Of a stretch of 64,000 bases of DNA, positions 17,058 to 26,023 are shown one piece after another. The notes under the pieces are model-generated. The model was given only the letters and a program-made list of their open reading frames with translations, did no database searches and was not told where the DNA came from. The position numbers and the translations under genes are program-made. How positions within the stretch are numbered: the stretch's first letter is position 1; each line of letters opens with the position of its first letter. Location of the stretch: positions 3,255,501 to 3,319,500 of the forward strand of contig NC_014664.1 of the NCBI RefSeq assembly GCF_000166055.1. The letters run 5' to 3'. The stretch is from Rhodomicrobium vannielii ATCC 17100. Lineage in GTDB: Bacteria > Pseudomonadota > Alphaproteobacteria > Rhizobiales > Rhodomicrobiaceae.

Positions 17058-17496
17058 CATTTTCGTTACCCTGCGAGAATTGCATGGCCCGTATTCACCG
17101 TCGACTTAGGCAAATTTTCGCCTTTGTTCAGTGAATGAACATTACTCTGGGTGGGTTTGTCCGGCGAGGGGCGTGGAGTTTAGACTTTAAATACGGCGGA
17201 TCCGGCATAATCACTGCAACAGTTATCAGCGGGTGCGCCTGTTAGGTAACACATCTTGGCGCGGTAGATGCAGATCAAGGTGCTTGTGGTGCTGGAAAAT
17301 CACAGTATTCAGGGGCGTCCTGACTGAAAGGGGCGTTTGATCTTGATTGCTGGAAAGGCACTCCCCAAAAGTGTCATTCGAACGACTGTTTATTGGGCCA
17401 GCTTCGGAACGGTGGGTGCGAGCGGCTTGTTGGCGAGAGGCAATTATAGTGGTTTGCGTGGAAAATGGGCCACGTCATCGATACGAGGTGACCGGG
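17058..17496 (+). other. Intergenic region upstream of ispH
   Basis: About 440 bp without a convincing gene. It contains GTTCA-N5-TGAAC (17126-17140), an inverted repeat of unknown role, and a TGTTA-GG-TAACA palindrome inside a longer GCGCC/GGCGC hairpin further on. An in-frame extension of ispH to 17347 reads through part of it but its residues are not IspH-like. The ispH promoter must be here; no clear -35/-10 pair was found. Confidence 0.4.
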
Positions 17497-18453
17497 ATGC
17501 AGAAACTCGCTCGCGCTAATGGCAGCATACAAGTCGTTCTGGTTCAGCCGCGTGGTTTTTGTGCCGGGGTTGTCCGCGCAATATCGATCGTCGAGCGCGC
17601 GCTCGAAAAATACGACGCCCCCGTTTTCGTCCGGCATGAGATCGTGCATAACAAGCACGTCGTCGACGACCTTAAGGCCAAGGGCGCCCGCTTCGTGGAT
17701 GAGATCGATGAGATCCCCGAAGGTGCCGTGACCATTTTCAGCGCGCACGGCGTCGCCAAGGATGTCGAGATTTCGGCCGAGGAGCGCGGCCTTCCCGTCA
17801 TCGACGCGACTTGCCCGCTCGTTACCAAGGTTCACCTGCAAGGCAAGCGATACCTCGGTCAGGGGCGCACGCTCATTCTTGTCGGCCATGCCGGACATCC
17901 GGAGGTCGAGGGCACAATGGGCCAGATTCCCGGCACGGTTTATCTGGTGCAGACGGAAGACGATGTCGCGGCGCTGCCTGTCTCGCGCGATACGCCGGTC
18001 GCCTACATCACCCAGACGACGCTCAGCATTGACGACACTCGCGGGATCATTCTTGCGATCAAGGACCGCTTCAAGGACGTCATAGGGCCCGGCACGAACG
18101 ACATCTGCTACGCCACCCAGAACCGCCAGATGGCCGTGCGCGAGTTGTCCAAGATCGCGGACGTTATTCTCGTCGTCGGCGCGAAGAACAGTTCGAATTC
18201 GAACCGTCTGCGCGAGATCGGCGAAGAGGCGGGTGTGCCGAGCTATCTGCTGGCGGATGGCAGCGAATTGAAACCCGATTGGGTGCGCGGTGCGCAAATC
18301 GTCGGCCTGACCGCCGGAGCTTCCGCACCCGAGGGGATGGTTCAAGACGTGATCGAAGCCCTGCGAAAGCTTGGCCCGGTCGACGTGACAAATTTACCAG
18401 GCGTTGAAGAAAACGTGGAGTTTCGTCTCCCCGTCCAGCTACACGCCCTTTGA
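17497..18453 (+). CDS. ispH: 4-hydroxy-3-methylbut-2-enyl diphosphate reductase
   Basis: The 318-residue [4Fe-4S] enzyme performs the last step of the MEP pathway, giving IPP and DMAPP. Conserved cluster cysteines are C22 (GFCAGV), C106 (DATCPLV) and C204 (NDICYATQ); HEIVHNK, SAHGV and GHAGHPE histidine motifs are present. I chose ATG 17497 because upstream in-frame residues are not conserved. It lies 89 bp before hpnH on the same strand, linking precursor supply to hopanoid synthesis. Confidence 0.96.
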   Translation: MQKLARANGSIQVVLVQPRGFCAGVVRAISIVERALEKYDAPVFVRHEIVHNKHVVDDLKAKGARFVDEIDEIPEGAVTIFSAHGVAKDVEISAEERGLPVIDATCPLVTKVHLQGKRYLGQGRTLILVGHAGHPEVEGTMGQIPGTVYLVQTEDDVAALPVSRDTPVAYITQTTLSIDDTRGIILAIKDRFKDVIGPGTNDICYATQNRQMAVRELSKIADVILVVGAKNSSNSNRLREIGEEAGVPSYLLADGSELKPDWVRGAQIVGLTAGASAPEGMVQDVIEALRKLGPVDVTNLPGVEENVEFRLPVQLHAL

Positions 18454-18542
18454 GATCGAGTTTATCGGGGCTAAGTCCCTCTCTCGATCATAACGAAATG
18501 CCGAGACGCGCATTCGCGCGACATTAGTGGGAGCAGCGTGCA

Positions 18543-19685
18543 ATGGTGTTGCCGTTTTTCAAGGAAAGACGGATTGGGGCTTATCTTCTGAAGCAGACGC
18601 TCAAGGGGCGGAAACATTACCCCCTCGTGCTTATGCTGGAGCCTCTTTTTCGCTGCAACCTTGCCTGCGCGGGCTGCGGTAAGATCGATTATCCCGATCA
18701 GATCCTGAACCGTCGGCTGTCGGTGCAGGAATGCCTCGACGCGGCGGAAGAATGCGGCGCGCCCATGGTGGCGATCCCCGGCGGCGAGCCGCTCATCCAT
18801 CGCGAGATCGACCAGATCGTGAAGGGTCTCATCGCGCAGAAGCGTTTCGTTTCGCTCTGCACAAACGCGATGCTGCTTGAGAAGAAGCTGCATCTGTTCG
18901 AGCCGTCGCCTTATTTCTTCTTTTCGGTGCACCTCGACGGCCTGCGCGAGCATCATGATGCGTCCGTGTGCCAGAAGGGCGTGTTCGACCGCGCATTCAA
19001 TGCGATCCGCCTGGCGAAGGCGAAGGGCTTCGAGGTCAACGTCAACTCGACCGTTTTCGACGGTTACGACCCGAAGGAACTCGCGCGGTTCCTGGACTTC
19101 TGCAAGGAGCTCGGCGTCGGCGTCTCGATCTCGCCCGGCTATGCCTATGAGCGCGCGCCCGATCAGGAGCACTTCCTGAACCGTCGCAAGACCAAGGAAC
19201 TGTTCCGCAAGGTCTTCGAGCTCGGCAAGGGCAAGCGCTGGACGTTCACGCACTCGCCGTTGTTCCTCGACTTCCTCGCGGGCAACCAGGAATTCCATTG
19301 CTCGCCTTGGGGCATGCCGACGCGCAGCATCTTCGGCTGGCAGAAGCCGTGCTATCTGATCGGCGAGGGTTACGCGCGCACCTACAAGGAACTGATGGAG
19401 ACCACGAACTGGGACTCCTACGGCACAGGCCGCTACGAGAAGTGCGCGAACTGCATGGCGCATTGCGGCTACGAGCCGACGGCGGCGCATGCCAGCATCG
19501 CCAACCCGCTGAGCATGCTCAAGCTCATGTGGACCGGTATCCGCACGGATGGCCCATTCGCGCCGGAAATCTCGATGGCGGATCAGCGTCCCGCGACCTA
19601 TGTGCATTCGCTTCATGTCGAGCAGGAAATGAAGCGGATCGCGGATGAGGAAGAGAAGCCCCAGCGTCTTTCGGCGGCCGAATAA
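18543..19685 (+). CDS. hpnH: Adenosyl-hopene synthase HpnH (radical SAM)
   Basis: The 380-residue protein is a radical SAM enzyme with CNLACAGC (C38, C42, C45) binding the [4Fe-4S] cluster, and IPGGEPLIH and the C-terminal CANCMAHCGYE cysteine-rich segment typical of HpnH. It adds the 5'-deoxyadenosyl group of SAM to diploptene, the first step to extended C35 hopanoids. It follows ispH and converges with hpnG, whose product is thought to act on adenosyl-hopane. Confidence 0.96.
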   Translation: MVLPFFKERRIGAYLLKQTLKGRKHYPLVLMLEPLFRCNLACAGCGKIDYPDQILNRRLSVQECLDAAEECGAPMVAIPGGEPLIHREIDQIVKGLIAQKRFVSLCTNAMLLEKKLHLFEPSPYFFFSVHLDGLREHHDASVCQKGVFDRAFNAIRLAKAKGFEVNVNSTVFDGYDPKELARFLDFCKELGVGVSISPGYAYERAPDQEHFLNRRKTKELFRKVFELGKGKRWTFTHSPLFLDFLAGNQEFHCSPWGMPTRSIFGWQKPCYLIGEGYARTYKELMETTNWDSYGTGRYEKCANCMAHCGYEPTAAHASIANPLSMLKLMWTGIRTDGPFAPEISMADQRPATYVHSLHVEQEMKRIADEEEKPQRLSAAE

Positions 19686-19741
19686 CGTCGGACGCTTCGC
19701 GGCTAGCCCGCGAGGCGAAACTGTTTGCCTTCTCCGGGTCT

Positions 19742-19764
19742 CCAGCGTCGCCCGGTGACGCTGG
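19742..19764. other. Hairpin between convergent hpnH and hpnG
   Basis: CCAGCGTC / GACGCTGG is a perfect 8-bp stem with a 7-base loop in the 80-bp gap between the two stop codons. Neither side has a T-run, so terminator function is uncertain, though the position suits a shared 3' end. Confidence 0.4.
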
Positions 19765-19765
19765 C

Positions 19766-20473
19766 TTACTCGGTGTGTAGCGGTACTTCCACCGGCTCCG
19801 GCAGACCGAAAAGCGGTCCCAGCGTCTTCCGGCAGTCGGCGAGCGCTTGCTTGGCCTTCTGGCTGTCGCCCGCGAGGCGGATGATGCCGGGAATGTCGCG
19901 CGGGTGGCGTAGGAGCGAGCGTAGCACCGCGACGGCGTCTGTGGTGCCGTCTTCACGCACGCCGGCGATGGCGCTTAGCGGCACGGCGCGGTCGGCGGGA
20001 TCGATCACCACACGAAGAACCGCGAAGGGCAGCGCATAATGAGCGGCGACTGCGGCCGCGACCTGCGATTCCATGTCCACCGCCGCCGCGCCTGTGTTCG
20101 ATGCGAGCGCTTCCTTCTCGAACGCCGAGATGATGGGCGTTTCCGAGCCGTAAACCGGCATGGCATAGGCGTGCGGCAGAGCGTTCAGGAGCGATTGCGT
20201 CCAGCGCGCGTCCGTCTCGAACGCGCCGTCCACCGTCAACACGGCCGTTGCGACGACGATGTCGCCAGGCTTCAGCGCGGGCAGCAGGCCGCCAGCCGTG
20301 CCGAAGCTCAGGAGGCCACGCACACCGGCCCGCGCATGCGTGTGCAAACCGTCGAGCAATTTCGGTCGGTTTTGCCCGTAAACGGCGAGCGCGCCGCCGT
20401 GCTTCTCGGCGAGACGCGCCTCGAAGTCCATGCCCGTGGCCACGAGGACGGGTTTTTCGGCGAGCATTGTCAT
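19766..20473 (-). CDS. hpnG: Hopanoid phosphorylase/nucleosidase HpnG
   Basis: The 235-residue protein belongs to the purine/uridine phosphorylase fold: VGLSFGTAGG-like (GVRGLLSFGTAGGL), the DMESQVAA substrate-binding motif and a conserved DPADRAVP segment. HpnG is held to release adenine from adenosyl-hopane made by HpnH, giving ribosyl-hopane. The ATG at 20473 follows a GAGGTG Shine-Dalgarno; an alternative in-frame start at 20515 would lie inside the 6S-like RNA described upstream. The gene is convergent with hpnH and separate from the hpnB-shc operon. Confidence 0.9.
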   Translation of the reverse strand: MTMLAEKPVLVATGMDFEARLAEKHGGALAVYGQNRPKLLDGLHTHARAGVRGLLSFGTAGGLLPALKPGDIVVATAVLTVDGAFETDARWTQSLLNALPHAYAMPVYGSETPIISAFEKEALASNTGAAAVDMESQVAAAVAAHYALPFAVLRVVIDPADRAVPLSAIAGVREDGTTDAVAVLRSLLRHPRDIPGIIRLAGDSQKAKQALADCRKTLGPLFGLPEPVEVPLHTE

Positions 20474-20478
20474 TGAGA

Positions 20479-20644
20479 GCACCTCAGAGCGAAGTCGCCG
20501 CGTTACCTTTTGCAAAGCCGCTCAGACTCAGACCGGGCTTTGTTGTTCACCCGCGGTTATTGGCATAACCAGCGTCCCCTTGCCGAACGGACTATCTTCT
20601 CAGGGGACACATCATTCACCGCAAGCGCAGAACGCTTTCGGTGC
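20479..20644 (-). ncRNA. ssrS: Probable 6S RNA in the hpnG leader
   Basis: Read on the minus strand, the segment contains the 6S signature GTCCCCTGAG, then an AGGGGAC partner, hairpins GGTTAT/ATAACC and CAAAGCC/GGCTTTG, and near the 3' end GGTAACGCGGCG, resembling the conserved 3' block of proteobacterial 6S RNA. The ends pair as a closing stem (GCACC/GGTGC, AGCG/CGCT, CGC/GCG) with internal bulges, giving a rod of about 166 bases, within the usual size. 6S RNA binds sigma-70 holoenzyme. Identification is from memory of the motif; ends are estimated. The 3' end lies 5 bp from the hpnG start codon. Confidence 0.6.
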
Positions 20645-20915
20645 GAGCGAGGCTAGCCGACAGTTTGCGCGAGGGCAAGAAGCCTTGAAGATGAGGTTAA
20701 GATCGCGCGCGAATTCGTGCGTTCGCGTTTATCGGATTGGTAGCAACGGCGACGCCGCAAGGCGAGCGCCATGCCCAGCACTCCGCGCAGACTCACCCCA
20801 TCGCGGGCGACTCCCGCTGTTTGTTTGGGCAGCCAGGGTACAAATTCGGCGCGCCCGCAGATGGACGCGCCCCGCTTGAAGCGAAAGCGAGCGCGGCTGA
20901 GCGGCCGCGCCGCTG
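20645..20915 (-). other. Region between shc and the 6S-like RNA
   Basis: About 270 bp with no recognisable gene. It must hold the end of the shc transcript and the promoter for the 6S-like RNA and hpnG. I saw no clear terminator after the shc stop. Confidence 0.35.
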
Positions 20916-22955
20916 CTACATACCGTGCATCACGGGCGCGCGGTTGCCGCTCGTGAGGTTGCGATAGCGCGCCAACGCCCACAACGGGAAGTATTTCGAG
21001 TAGCCGTGATAGATGAGATAGAACACGCGCGGGAAGCCGGGCGCGTTGTGCCGTTCTTCCTTCCAGGTGCCCGCCTCATTCTGATTCGCGACGAGCCACG
21101 CGATACCGCGCTTGACCGCCGGATTATCGACCTCGCCCGCCGCCATCAGGCCGAGCAGTGCCCACGATGTCTGTGATGCGGTGCTGGGCGACTTCTCATA
21201 GCCCTTGTAGTCGAGCTTGTAGCTGGATCCGTCCTCGCCCCAGCCGCCATCTTCGTTCTGGATCGAAACGAGCCAAGCCACCGCGCGGCGCATCGCTGCG
21301 GACTCATGCGCAACGCCCGCCGCGTTCAGGGCGCACAACGCTGACCACGTGCCGTAGATATAGTTCGAGCCCCAGCGGCCGAACCACGAGCCGTCCTTTT
21401 CCTGCTCGGACAGGATATAATCGATGCCGCGCTTCATGGTCGCGTTGGTGTCGGGCTTCTCGCCGAGCTGCGCGAGCATGGACACGCAGCGCGCGCTGAC
21501 GTCCACCGTTGGCGGGTCGAGCAGCGCGCCGTGATCCGAGAACGGGATGTTGTTCAGGTAATAGCAGGTGTTGTCCGCGTCGAAGGCACCCCAGCCACCG
21601 TTCTTGCTTTGAAGGCCGGAAACCCATTCCTTGGCGCGCGCGACGGACTGTTCGGAGTCGGCGTGGCTGCCGGGCAGGTGCGCGGCCCGGTCGAGAGCCA
21701 GCGCCACCACGGCGGTGTCATCGACGTCGGGATAATGCGGGTTGGCATACTGGAACGCCCAGCCGCCAGGGCGCACGTCGGGCTTCTGGTCCGCCCAGTC
21801 GCCCTTCACATCGAGCACCTGAAGCGGCTTCAGCCATTCGAGCCCGCGCTGCGCAGCTTCGCGTTCGGCCTCGCCGCCCGTCTCAAGCAGGGCATGCGCG
21901 GCGAGCCCGGTGTCCCACACCGGCGAGACGCAGGGCTGGCAGTAGACTTCGTTTTCCGTCTCGAACAGCAGCTTCTCGATGGAATAGCGGGCTATGGCGC
22001 GGTCCGGGTCGTTCTCCGGCACGCCGAGCGCCTCATACATCATCACGCTGTTCGCCATGGCCGGGAAGATCGCGCCGAGGCCGTCCTCGCCGTTGAGCCG
22101 CTCCTTCACGAAGGTGACGGCCTTGCCGATAGCGCTCTTGCGCGACCGCTTCGGCAGCATCGGATCGACCACGCGCAGGCAGGCGTCTACGCCCGCGAAG
22201 AATGTGTACCACGCGCGGCTCTGGCCTTCGGCGCGAGGGCGCGGCCCGACCTTCTTCGGGTTCGTATGGAACAGCTCGTCAACGGAGACGCGGCGCGGGT
22301 TCTTTGCCACCGGCTTCAGCGCGCCGAGCACGAACAGCGGCACCATAACCGTGCGCGCCCAGTAGGACACCTTCGACATGTGGAAGGGGAACCAGCGCGG
22401 CAGGTGCATGATCTCGACCGGCATCACCGGCACCGCGCGCCACGTGACCACGCCGAACAGCGCGAGCAGGATGCGTGTGAACACATTCGCCATCTCCGCG
22501 CCGCCGCGCGACAGGATCGCTTCGCGGGCGCGTACCATGTGCGGCGCGTCGATGTCGTCGCCGATCATCTTCAGCGCGAAGTAGGCCTTCACGCTGGCGC
22601 TCATGTCGAACTCGCCCTTGTGGAACAGCGGCCAGCCGCCGTGCTCGCCCTGAATGCGGCGCAGATAGGTGGCGATCTTCGCCTCGCGCTCAAGGTTCGG
22701 CTCTTCCCCGAGGTAATGCACGAGCAGCGCGTATTCAGCCGGGATCGTGGCGTCCGCCTCGAACTCGAAGCACCAGTGGCCGTCTTCGCGCTGGTGGGAG
22801 AGCAGGGCCGACGACGCGGCATTGATGCGTTCTTGGAGGAAGGCGCGATCTGCGAGGCTGCCATGGCTGCGATCGAAATGGGCGTGATCGAAATCGAAGC
22901 GCTCGGCGCTGCCTTCGGCGAAATCGGCGCCGTTGCGGCCGGTCATATCCATCAT
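20916..22955 (-). CDS. shc: Squalene-hopene cyclase
   Basis: The 679-residue enzyme cyclises squalene to hopene and hopanol at the inner membrane. The catalytic DXDD acid is DVDD at residues 410-413. Several QW repeats are visible (QREDGHWCFEFE, QGEHGGWPLFH, QSKNGGWGAFDADN, QEKDGSWFGRWG, QNEDGGWGEDG, QNEAGTWKEERHN). It is the last gene of the minus-strand cluster hpnB-hpnC-hpnD-hpnE-shc and starts 4 bp after the hpnE stop. Length is normal for the family. Confidence 0.98.
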   Translation of the reverse strand: MMDMTGRNGADFAEGSAERFDFDHAHFDRSHGSLADRAFLQERINAASSALLSHQREDGHWCFEFEADATIPAEYALLVHYLGEEPNLEREAKIATYLRRIQGEHGGWPLFHKGEFDMSASVKAYFALKMIGDDIDAPHMVRAREAILSRGGAEMANVFTRILLALFGVVTWRAVPVMPVEIMHLPRWFPFHMSKVSYWARTVMVPLFVLGALKPVAKNPRRVSVDELFHTNPKKVGPRPRAEGQSRAWYTFFAGVDACLRVVDPMLPKRSRKSAIGKAVTFVKERLNGEDGLGAIFPAMANSVMMYEALGVPENDPDRAIARYSIEKLLFETENEVYCQPCVSPVWDTGLAAHALLETGGEAEREAAQRGLEWLKPLQVLDVKGDWADQKPDVRPGGWAFQYANPHYPDVDDTAVVALALDRAAHLPGSHADSEQSVARAKEWVSGLQSKNGGWGAFDADNTCYYLNNIPFSDHGALLDPPTVDVSARCVSMLAQLGEKPDTNATMKRGIDYILSEQEKDGSWFGRWGSNYIYGTWSALCALNAAGVAHESAAMRRAVAWLVSIQNEDGGWGEDGSSYKLDYKGYEKSPSTASQTSWALLGLMAAGEVDNPAVKRGIAWLVANQNEAGTWKEERHNAPGFPRVFYLIYHGYSKYFPLWALARYRNLTSGNRAPVMHGM

Positions 22956-22959
22956 TACT

Positions 22960-24285
22960 CTAAACCCTCATCGTCAACAGGGCGGCGCGCTCGCCGGAGC
23001 GGATCGCCCCCTCAATTGTCGCGGGAAGGCCGGTCTGCGTCCAATCGCCCGCGAGGAAAAGATTACGCCACTGCGTTGTCGCATCCGGGCGCACGGCATC
23101 CTGAGCGGGGGTAGCGGCGAACGTAGCACGCTTTTCCTTGACGATTTGCCACGGAGGCAGTTCGGCGGGAAGCCCCGTAATTGTAACAACCTCGCGCCAG
23201 AGATCGGCGGCGAGTGTTTCGCGTGGACGGTCGACCAGTCGATCCGCGCCGCTGATCGTAATAGACAATCTGTTTTCGAATGCAAAGAGCCATTCGATCG
23301 TGCCGCCCACGACGCCCATCAGCGGCGGGAATCCATCCGGCGGCGCGATGCGGAAATGCGCGTTGAGGATGGAACGGACCTCGGTCGGCGCGGAAAGGCC
23401 GGGGACGAGCGTTGGCGCGATCCACTGGGGCACAGCGAGGATGACCGTTTCGCCGTCTGCCACCGGAATTTCGCCGTCGCCGAAGTCGAGGCCGGTCACG
23501 CGGCCATCTGCAAAGGCGATGCGCTTCAGTCGCCGCCCGAAGGTGACGCTGTGGCCCCGCGCGCGCAGATAGTCGAGCGCCGGATCGATGAACGCCGCAG
23601 ACAACCCCTCCGCCACGAGCGGGCGGCAGGCTTCGCCGCCCTTCGCCAGCGTCTCGCGCATGATCGTGCCCGCGAGCTTCGCCGATGCCTCGGCGGGGTC
23701 CGTGTTGAGCGCCGCGATCATCAGTGGCAGCCAGAGCCGCTCATAGAGCGTGCCTTTGGGCGCGATAACATCAGTTACAGTTTTGTCTGCGCCGGCCCAC
23801 ATCAGACGCGCCGCGCCGAGATAGTCGAGCGGCTTCGTGCCCGGCACGCGGCGTTTGGCGTCGAACAGCCAGAGCGGCAGGCGACCGTCATTGATGCTGA
23901 GCGTCCAGCGCTCGCCGGTGATGAGATCCGCGAACGGAAATTCGGCCTTCGCCGGGGCGTGCATCTTCGCCGCGCCGCCGATCAGCGCGAGATAACGAAA
24001 GGCGCAGTCATTGCCGGACAGCAACAGGTGGTTGCCGTTGTCAATCACCTGATCGAGCGTCGCGTCGTAGTAGGAGCGGCAGCGGCCGCCCGCGTGGATG
24101 CTCGCTTCGTAGACTGCGACGGGGTGGCCCCGCTCGGCGAGGCGAACGGCGGCGGACAGGCCAGCCAGCCCCGCGCCGATGACATGCGTGAGCGGCGCGC
24201 CACTGCTCGCGGCTGCGGGCGCTTCGGGCAAACCTTGCGCGGTCCCGCCTTCGTCGCGGGTCTGTGTCGAGTCGGCCTGATCCAT
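22960..24285 (-). CDS. hpnE: Hydroxysqualene dehydroxylase HpnE
   Basis: The 441-residue FAD-dependent enzyme reduces hydroxysqualene to squalene. It has an N-terminal Rossmann motif VIGAGLAGLSAA (glycines 37, 39, 42), a second GGRCRSYYD flavin motif, and the C-terminal LFLAGDWTQTGLPATIEGAIRSGERAA block typical of amine-oxidase-like desaturases. I start at ATG 24285, two bases after the hpnD stop; the open frame continues upstream but only as a shadow of hpnD. The first 30 residues are a low-complexity head. Confidence 0.95.
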   Translation of the reverse strand: MDQADSTQTRDEGGTAQGLPEAPAAASSGAPLTHVIGAGLAGLSAAVRLAERGHPVAVYEASIHAGGRCRSYYDATLDQVIDNGNHLLLSGNDCAFRYLALIGGAAKMHAPAKAEFPFADLITGERWTLSINDGRLPLWLFDAKRRVPGTKPLDYLGAARLMWAGADKTVTDVIAPKGTLYERLWLPLMIAALNTDPAEASAKLAGTIMRETLAKGGEACRPLVAEGLSAAFIDPALDYLRARGHSVTFGRRLKRIAFADGRVTGLDFGDGEIPVADGETVILAVPQWIAPTLVPGLSAPTEVRSILNAHFRIAPPDGFPPLMGVVGGTIEWLFAFENRLSITISGADRLVDRPRETLAADLWREVVTITGLPAELPPWQIVKEKRATFAATPAQDAVRPDATTQWRNLFLAGDWTQTGLPATIEGAIRSGERAALLTMRV

Positions 24286-24287
24286 TG

Positions 24288-25145
24288 TTAGACGATGCAG
24301 TGGCGCAGGACGATGTAGACGATGCGCGGCTTCGAAAGCTTGACGCGCGTGCGCGGCGGTTTGAAGCCGCGCTTGATGAGGCCGGAGAGGATGGCCTTGT
24401 AGGCTTCCGACATCACGCGCGGCGTACGCACCATGCGACGCGGGTGCGCCTTCATGATCCGGTCGGCTTCGGCGAAGTGCCAGCGCGCGAGCTTGACGAT
24501 GCGATTGCAAACCTCGCCAAGCGCCGGGTGCGCGAGCACGGTGTCGGGGGCGGTGCTTTCGATGCCCTCGTCGGCCAGGAATTCGCGCGGGAGGTAGAGC
24601 CGGTTGATGGCGGCGTCGTCGTCGAGGTCGCGCAGGATGTTGGTGAGTTGCAGCGCACGGCCGAGATGTTCGGAAAGCTCGCGGCCAGCGTGGTCCGGCA
24701 TGCGGAACACCTTCACCGACAGGCGGCCGACAGCGCTCGCCACGCGATCGCAGTAAAGGTCGAGGTCGTTGAAGGTTGGTGCCTGCACGGGGCCGTGCAC
24801 GTCGGTTTCCATGCCGTCGATCACGGCGCGGAAGTCCTCGCGCTCTAGTCCGAAGTCGCGCACGGCGACGGCGAGCCCGGTAAGCCCGCGCACAGGTTCG
24901 CCACGATATACGGCGTCGATGTCGCGCCGCCACAGATCGAGCTTGCGAAGTCGGCCCTCCGCGTCTCCCTCGATGTCGTCGGCGATGTCGTCCACCGCGC
25001 GACAGAAGGAGTAGATCTCGAACATCGCCTCGCGCTGGCCGGGCGGCATGATGCGCATCGCGGCATAGAACGAGCTGCCGAGCGCGCGCTTCGACGCCTC
25101 ATCCTCTGGATGCCGGAGGTCGTCCAGAACTTCGGTCGCGGTCAT
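24288..25145 (-). CDS. hpnD: Presqualene diphosphate synthase HpnD
   Basis: The 285-residue squalene/phytoene synthase-fold protein condenses two farnesyl diphosphates to presqualene diphosphate. Both aspartate-rich Mg-binding motifs are intact: DDIADD (residues 52-57) and LRDLDDD (about 171-177). This contrasts with the neighbouring HpnC, whose second motif is altered. The start overlaps the hpnC stop by 4 bp (ATGA), and hpnE follows at once, so the three squalene-forming enzymes are coupled. Confidence 0.96.
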   Translation of the reverse strand: MTATEVLDDLRHPEDEASKRALGSSFYAAMRIMPPGQREAMFEIYSFCRAVDDIADDIEGDAEGRLRKLDLWRRDIDAVYRGEPVRGLTGLAVAVRDFGLEREDFRAVIDGMETDVHGPVQAPTFNDLDLYCDRVASAVGRLSVKVFRMPDHAGRELSEHLGRALQLTNILRDLDDDAAINRLYLPREFLADEGIESTAPDTVLAHPALGEVCNRIVKLARWHFAEADRIMKAHPRRMVRTPRVMSEAYKAILSGLIKRGFKPPRTRVKLSKPRIVYIVLRHCIV

Positions 25146-26023
25146 TTGCCACCCCGCAATGCAGGCTGAGCGGTAACCGGCGCGAACAGCCGCCGACCGA
25201 GTTCGAGGCCCGCCGCCGCAATCAGGTTCGAAGCGGACGCAGTTTTCGATAGATGCACGCGCTCGCTCAACGGGTCGCGCTCCTTCAAGAGATGCACGAT
25301 CTTTCGCGCGAGCCGCTCGATACCGGCGACTTCAAGGCTGAGCCGTGTATCGCGGATGCCATGCGAAAGCTGCGCCGAGCCGAGGAGGGCTTCCGTTTTC
25401 GCGGCAAGATGGTGGATCACTTCGAGCAGCGCGGGCGAGGCTTTCCGCGCGGCGAGCGCTTCCACGGCGATGCCGCGCCCCTCAAGCTGATCGAGCGGGA
25501 TGTAAACGCGGTCGAGGCGGCGATAATCCGCGCCGCAATCCTGAAGGTGGTTGTTGATCTGAAGCGCGGCACAGAGCGCGTCGTTCGCGGGCCACGTGTC
25601 GCGGCTTTCGCCGTGGACGTCGAGCACGAAGCGCCCGACCGGCATGGCGGAATAGCGGCAATAATCCATGATGTCGTCCCAGTCGGTATAGCGCGTCTGG
25701 CGCGCGTCACGGCGGAACGCGATCAGCAGGTCTTGCGCGTGCTGCGGCGATAACCCGCGCTCGGCGAGGGCAGCACGCAGCGGCACGGCATGTGCGATGG
25801 CGTCGGTCTGGCCCAGCAGCGTCGCCTCGAACGCGTCGAGCGTGAAAACCTTCTCGTCTTCGGAAAGGTTTGGATCGTCGGCGACGTCGTCGGCGGCGCG
25901 CGCAAAGCGGTAGAACGCCATGATCGGCGCTCGATGCCGCTTCGACACGAGAAACGACGCGACCGGGAAATTCTCGTCACGATGCGTCTTCTCGCCTGCT
26001 TCCCAGACCGGACCCGCCGTCAT
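25142..26023 (-). CDS. hpnC: Hydroxysqualene synthase HpnC
   Basis: The 293-residue protein shares the squalene synthase fold but is specialised to convert presqualene diphosphate to hydroxysqualene. The first motif is DDVADD (residues 45-50). The second region reads QINNHLQDCGADY, lacking the full DxxxD of HpnD, as is usual for HpnC. ATG 26023 overlaps the hpnB stop by 4 bp; longer in-frame starts inside hpnB are rejected. Confidence 0.95.
   Translation of the reverse strand: MTAGPVWEAGEKTHRDENFPVASFLVSKRHRAPIMAFYRFARAADDVADDPNLSEDEKVFTLDAFEATLLGQTDAIAHAVPLRAALAERGLSPQHAQDLLIAFRRDARQTRYTDWDDIMDYCRYSAMPVGRFVLDVHGESRDTWPANDALCAALQINNHLQDCGADYRRLDRVYIPLDQLEGRGIAVEALAARKASPALLEVIHHLAAKTEALLGSAQLSHGIRDTRLSLEVAGIERLARKIVHLLKERDPLSERVHLSKTASASNLIAAAGLELGRRLFAPVTAQPALRGGK

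Noticed and set aside
17126-17140. GTTCA-N5-TGAAC considered as SOS box
   Set aside because: Alphaproteobacterial LexA sites are direct repeats GTTC-N7-GTTC; this is an inverted repeat.
20479-20644. hpnG leader considered as TPP riboswitch
   Set aside because: It has CTGAGA and a GCTGGTTAT-like stretch, but the order and the missing conserved TPP core do not fit; 6S features fit better.
21531-23114. Plus-strand open frame of 527 codons opposite shc
   Set aside because: Antisense to an intact squalene-hopene cyclase; composition is shadow-like.
24286-24933. Upstream extension of hpnE by 216 codons
   Set aside because: It lies wholly inside hpnD and reads as an Arg-rich shadow.
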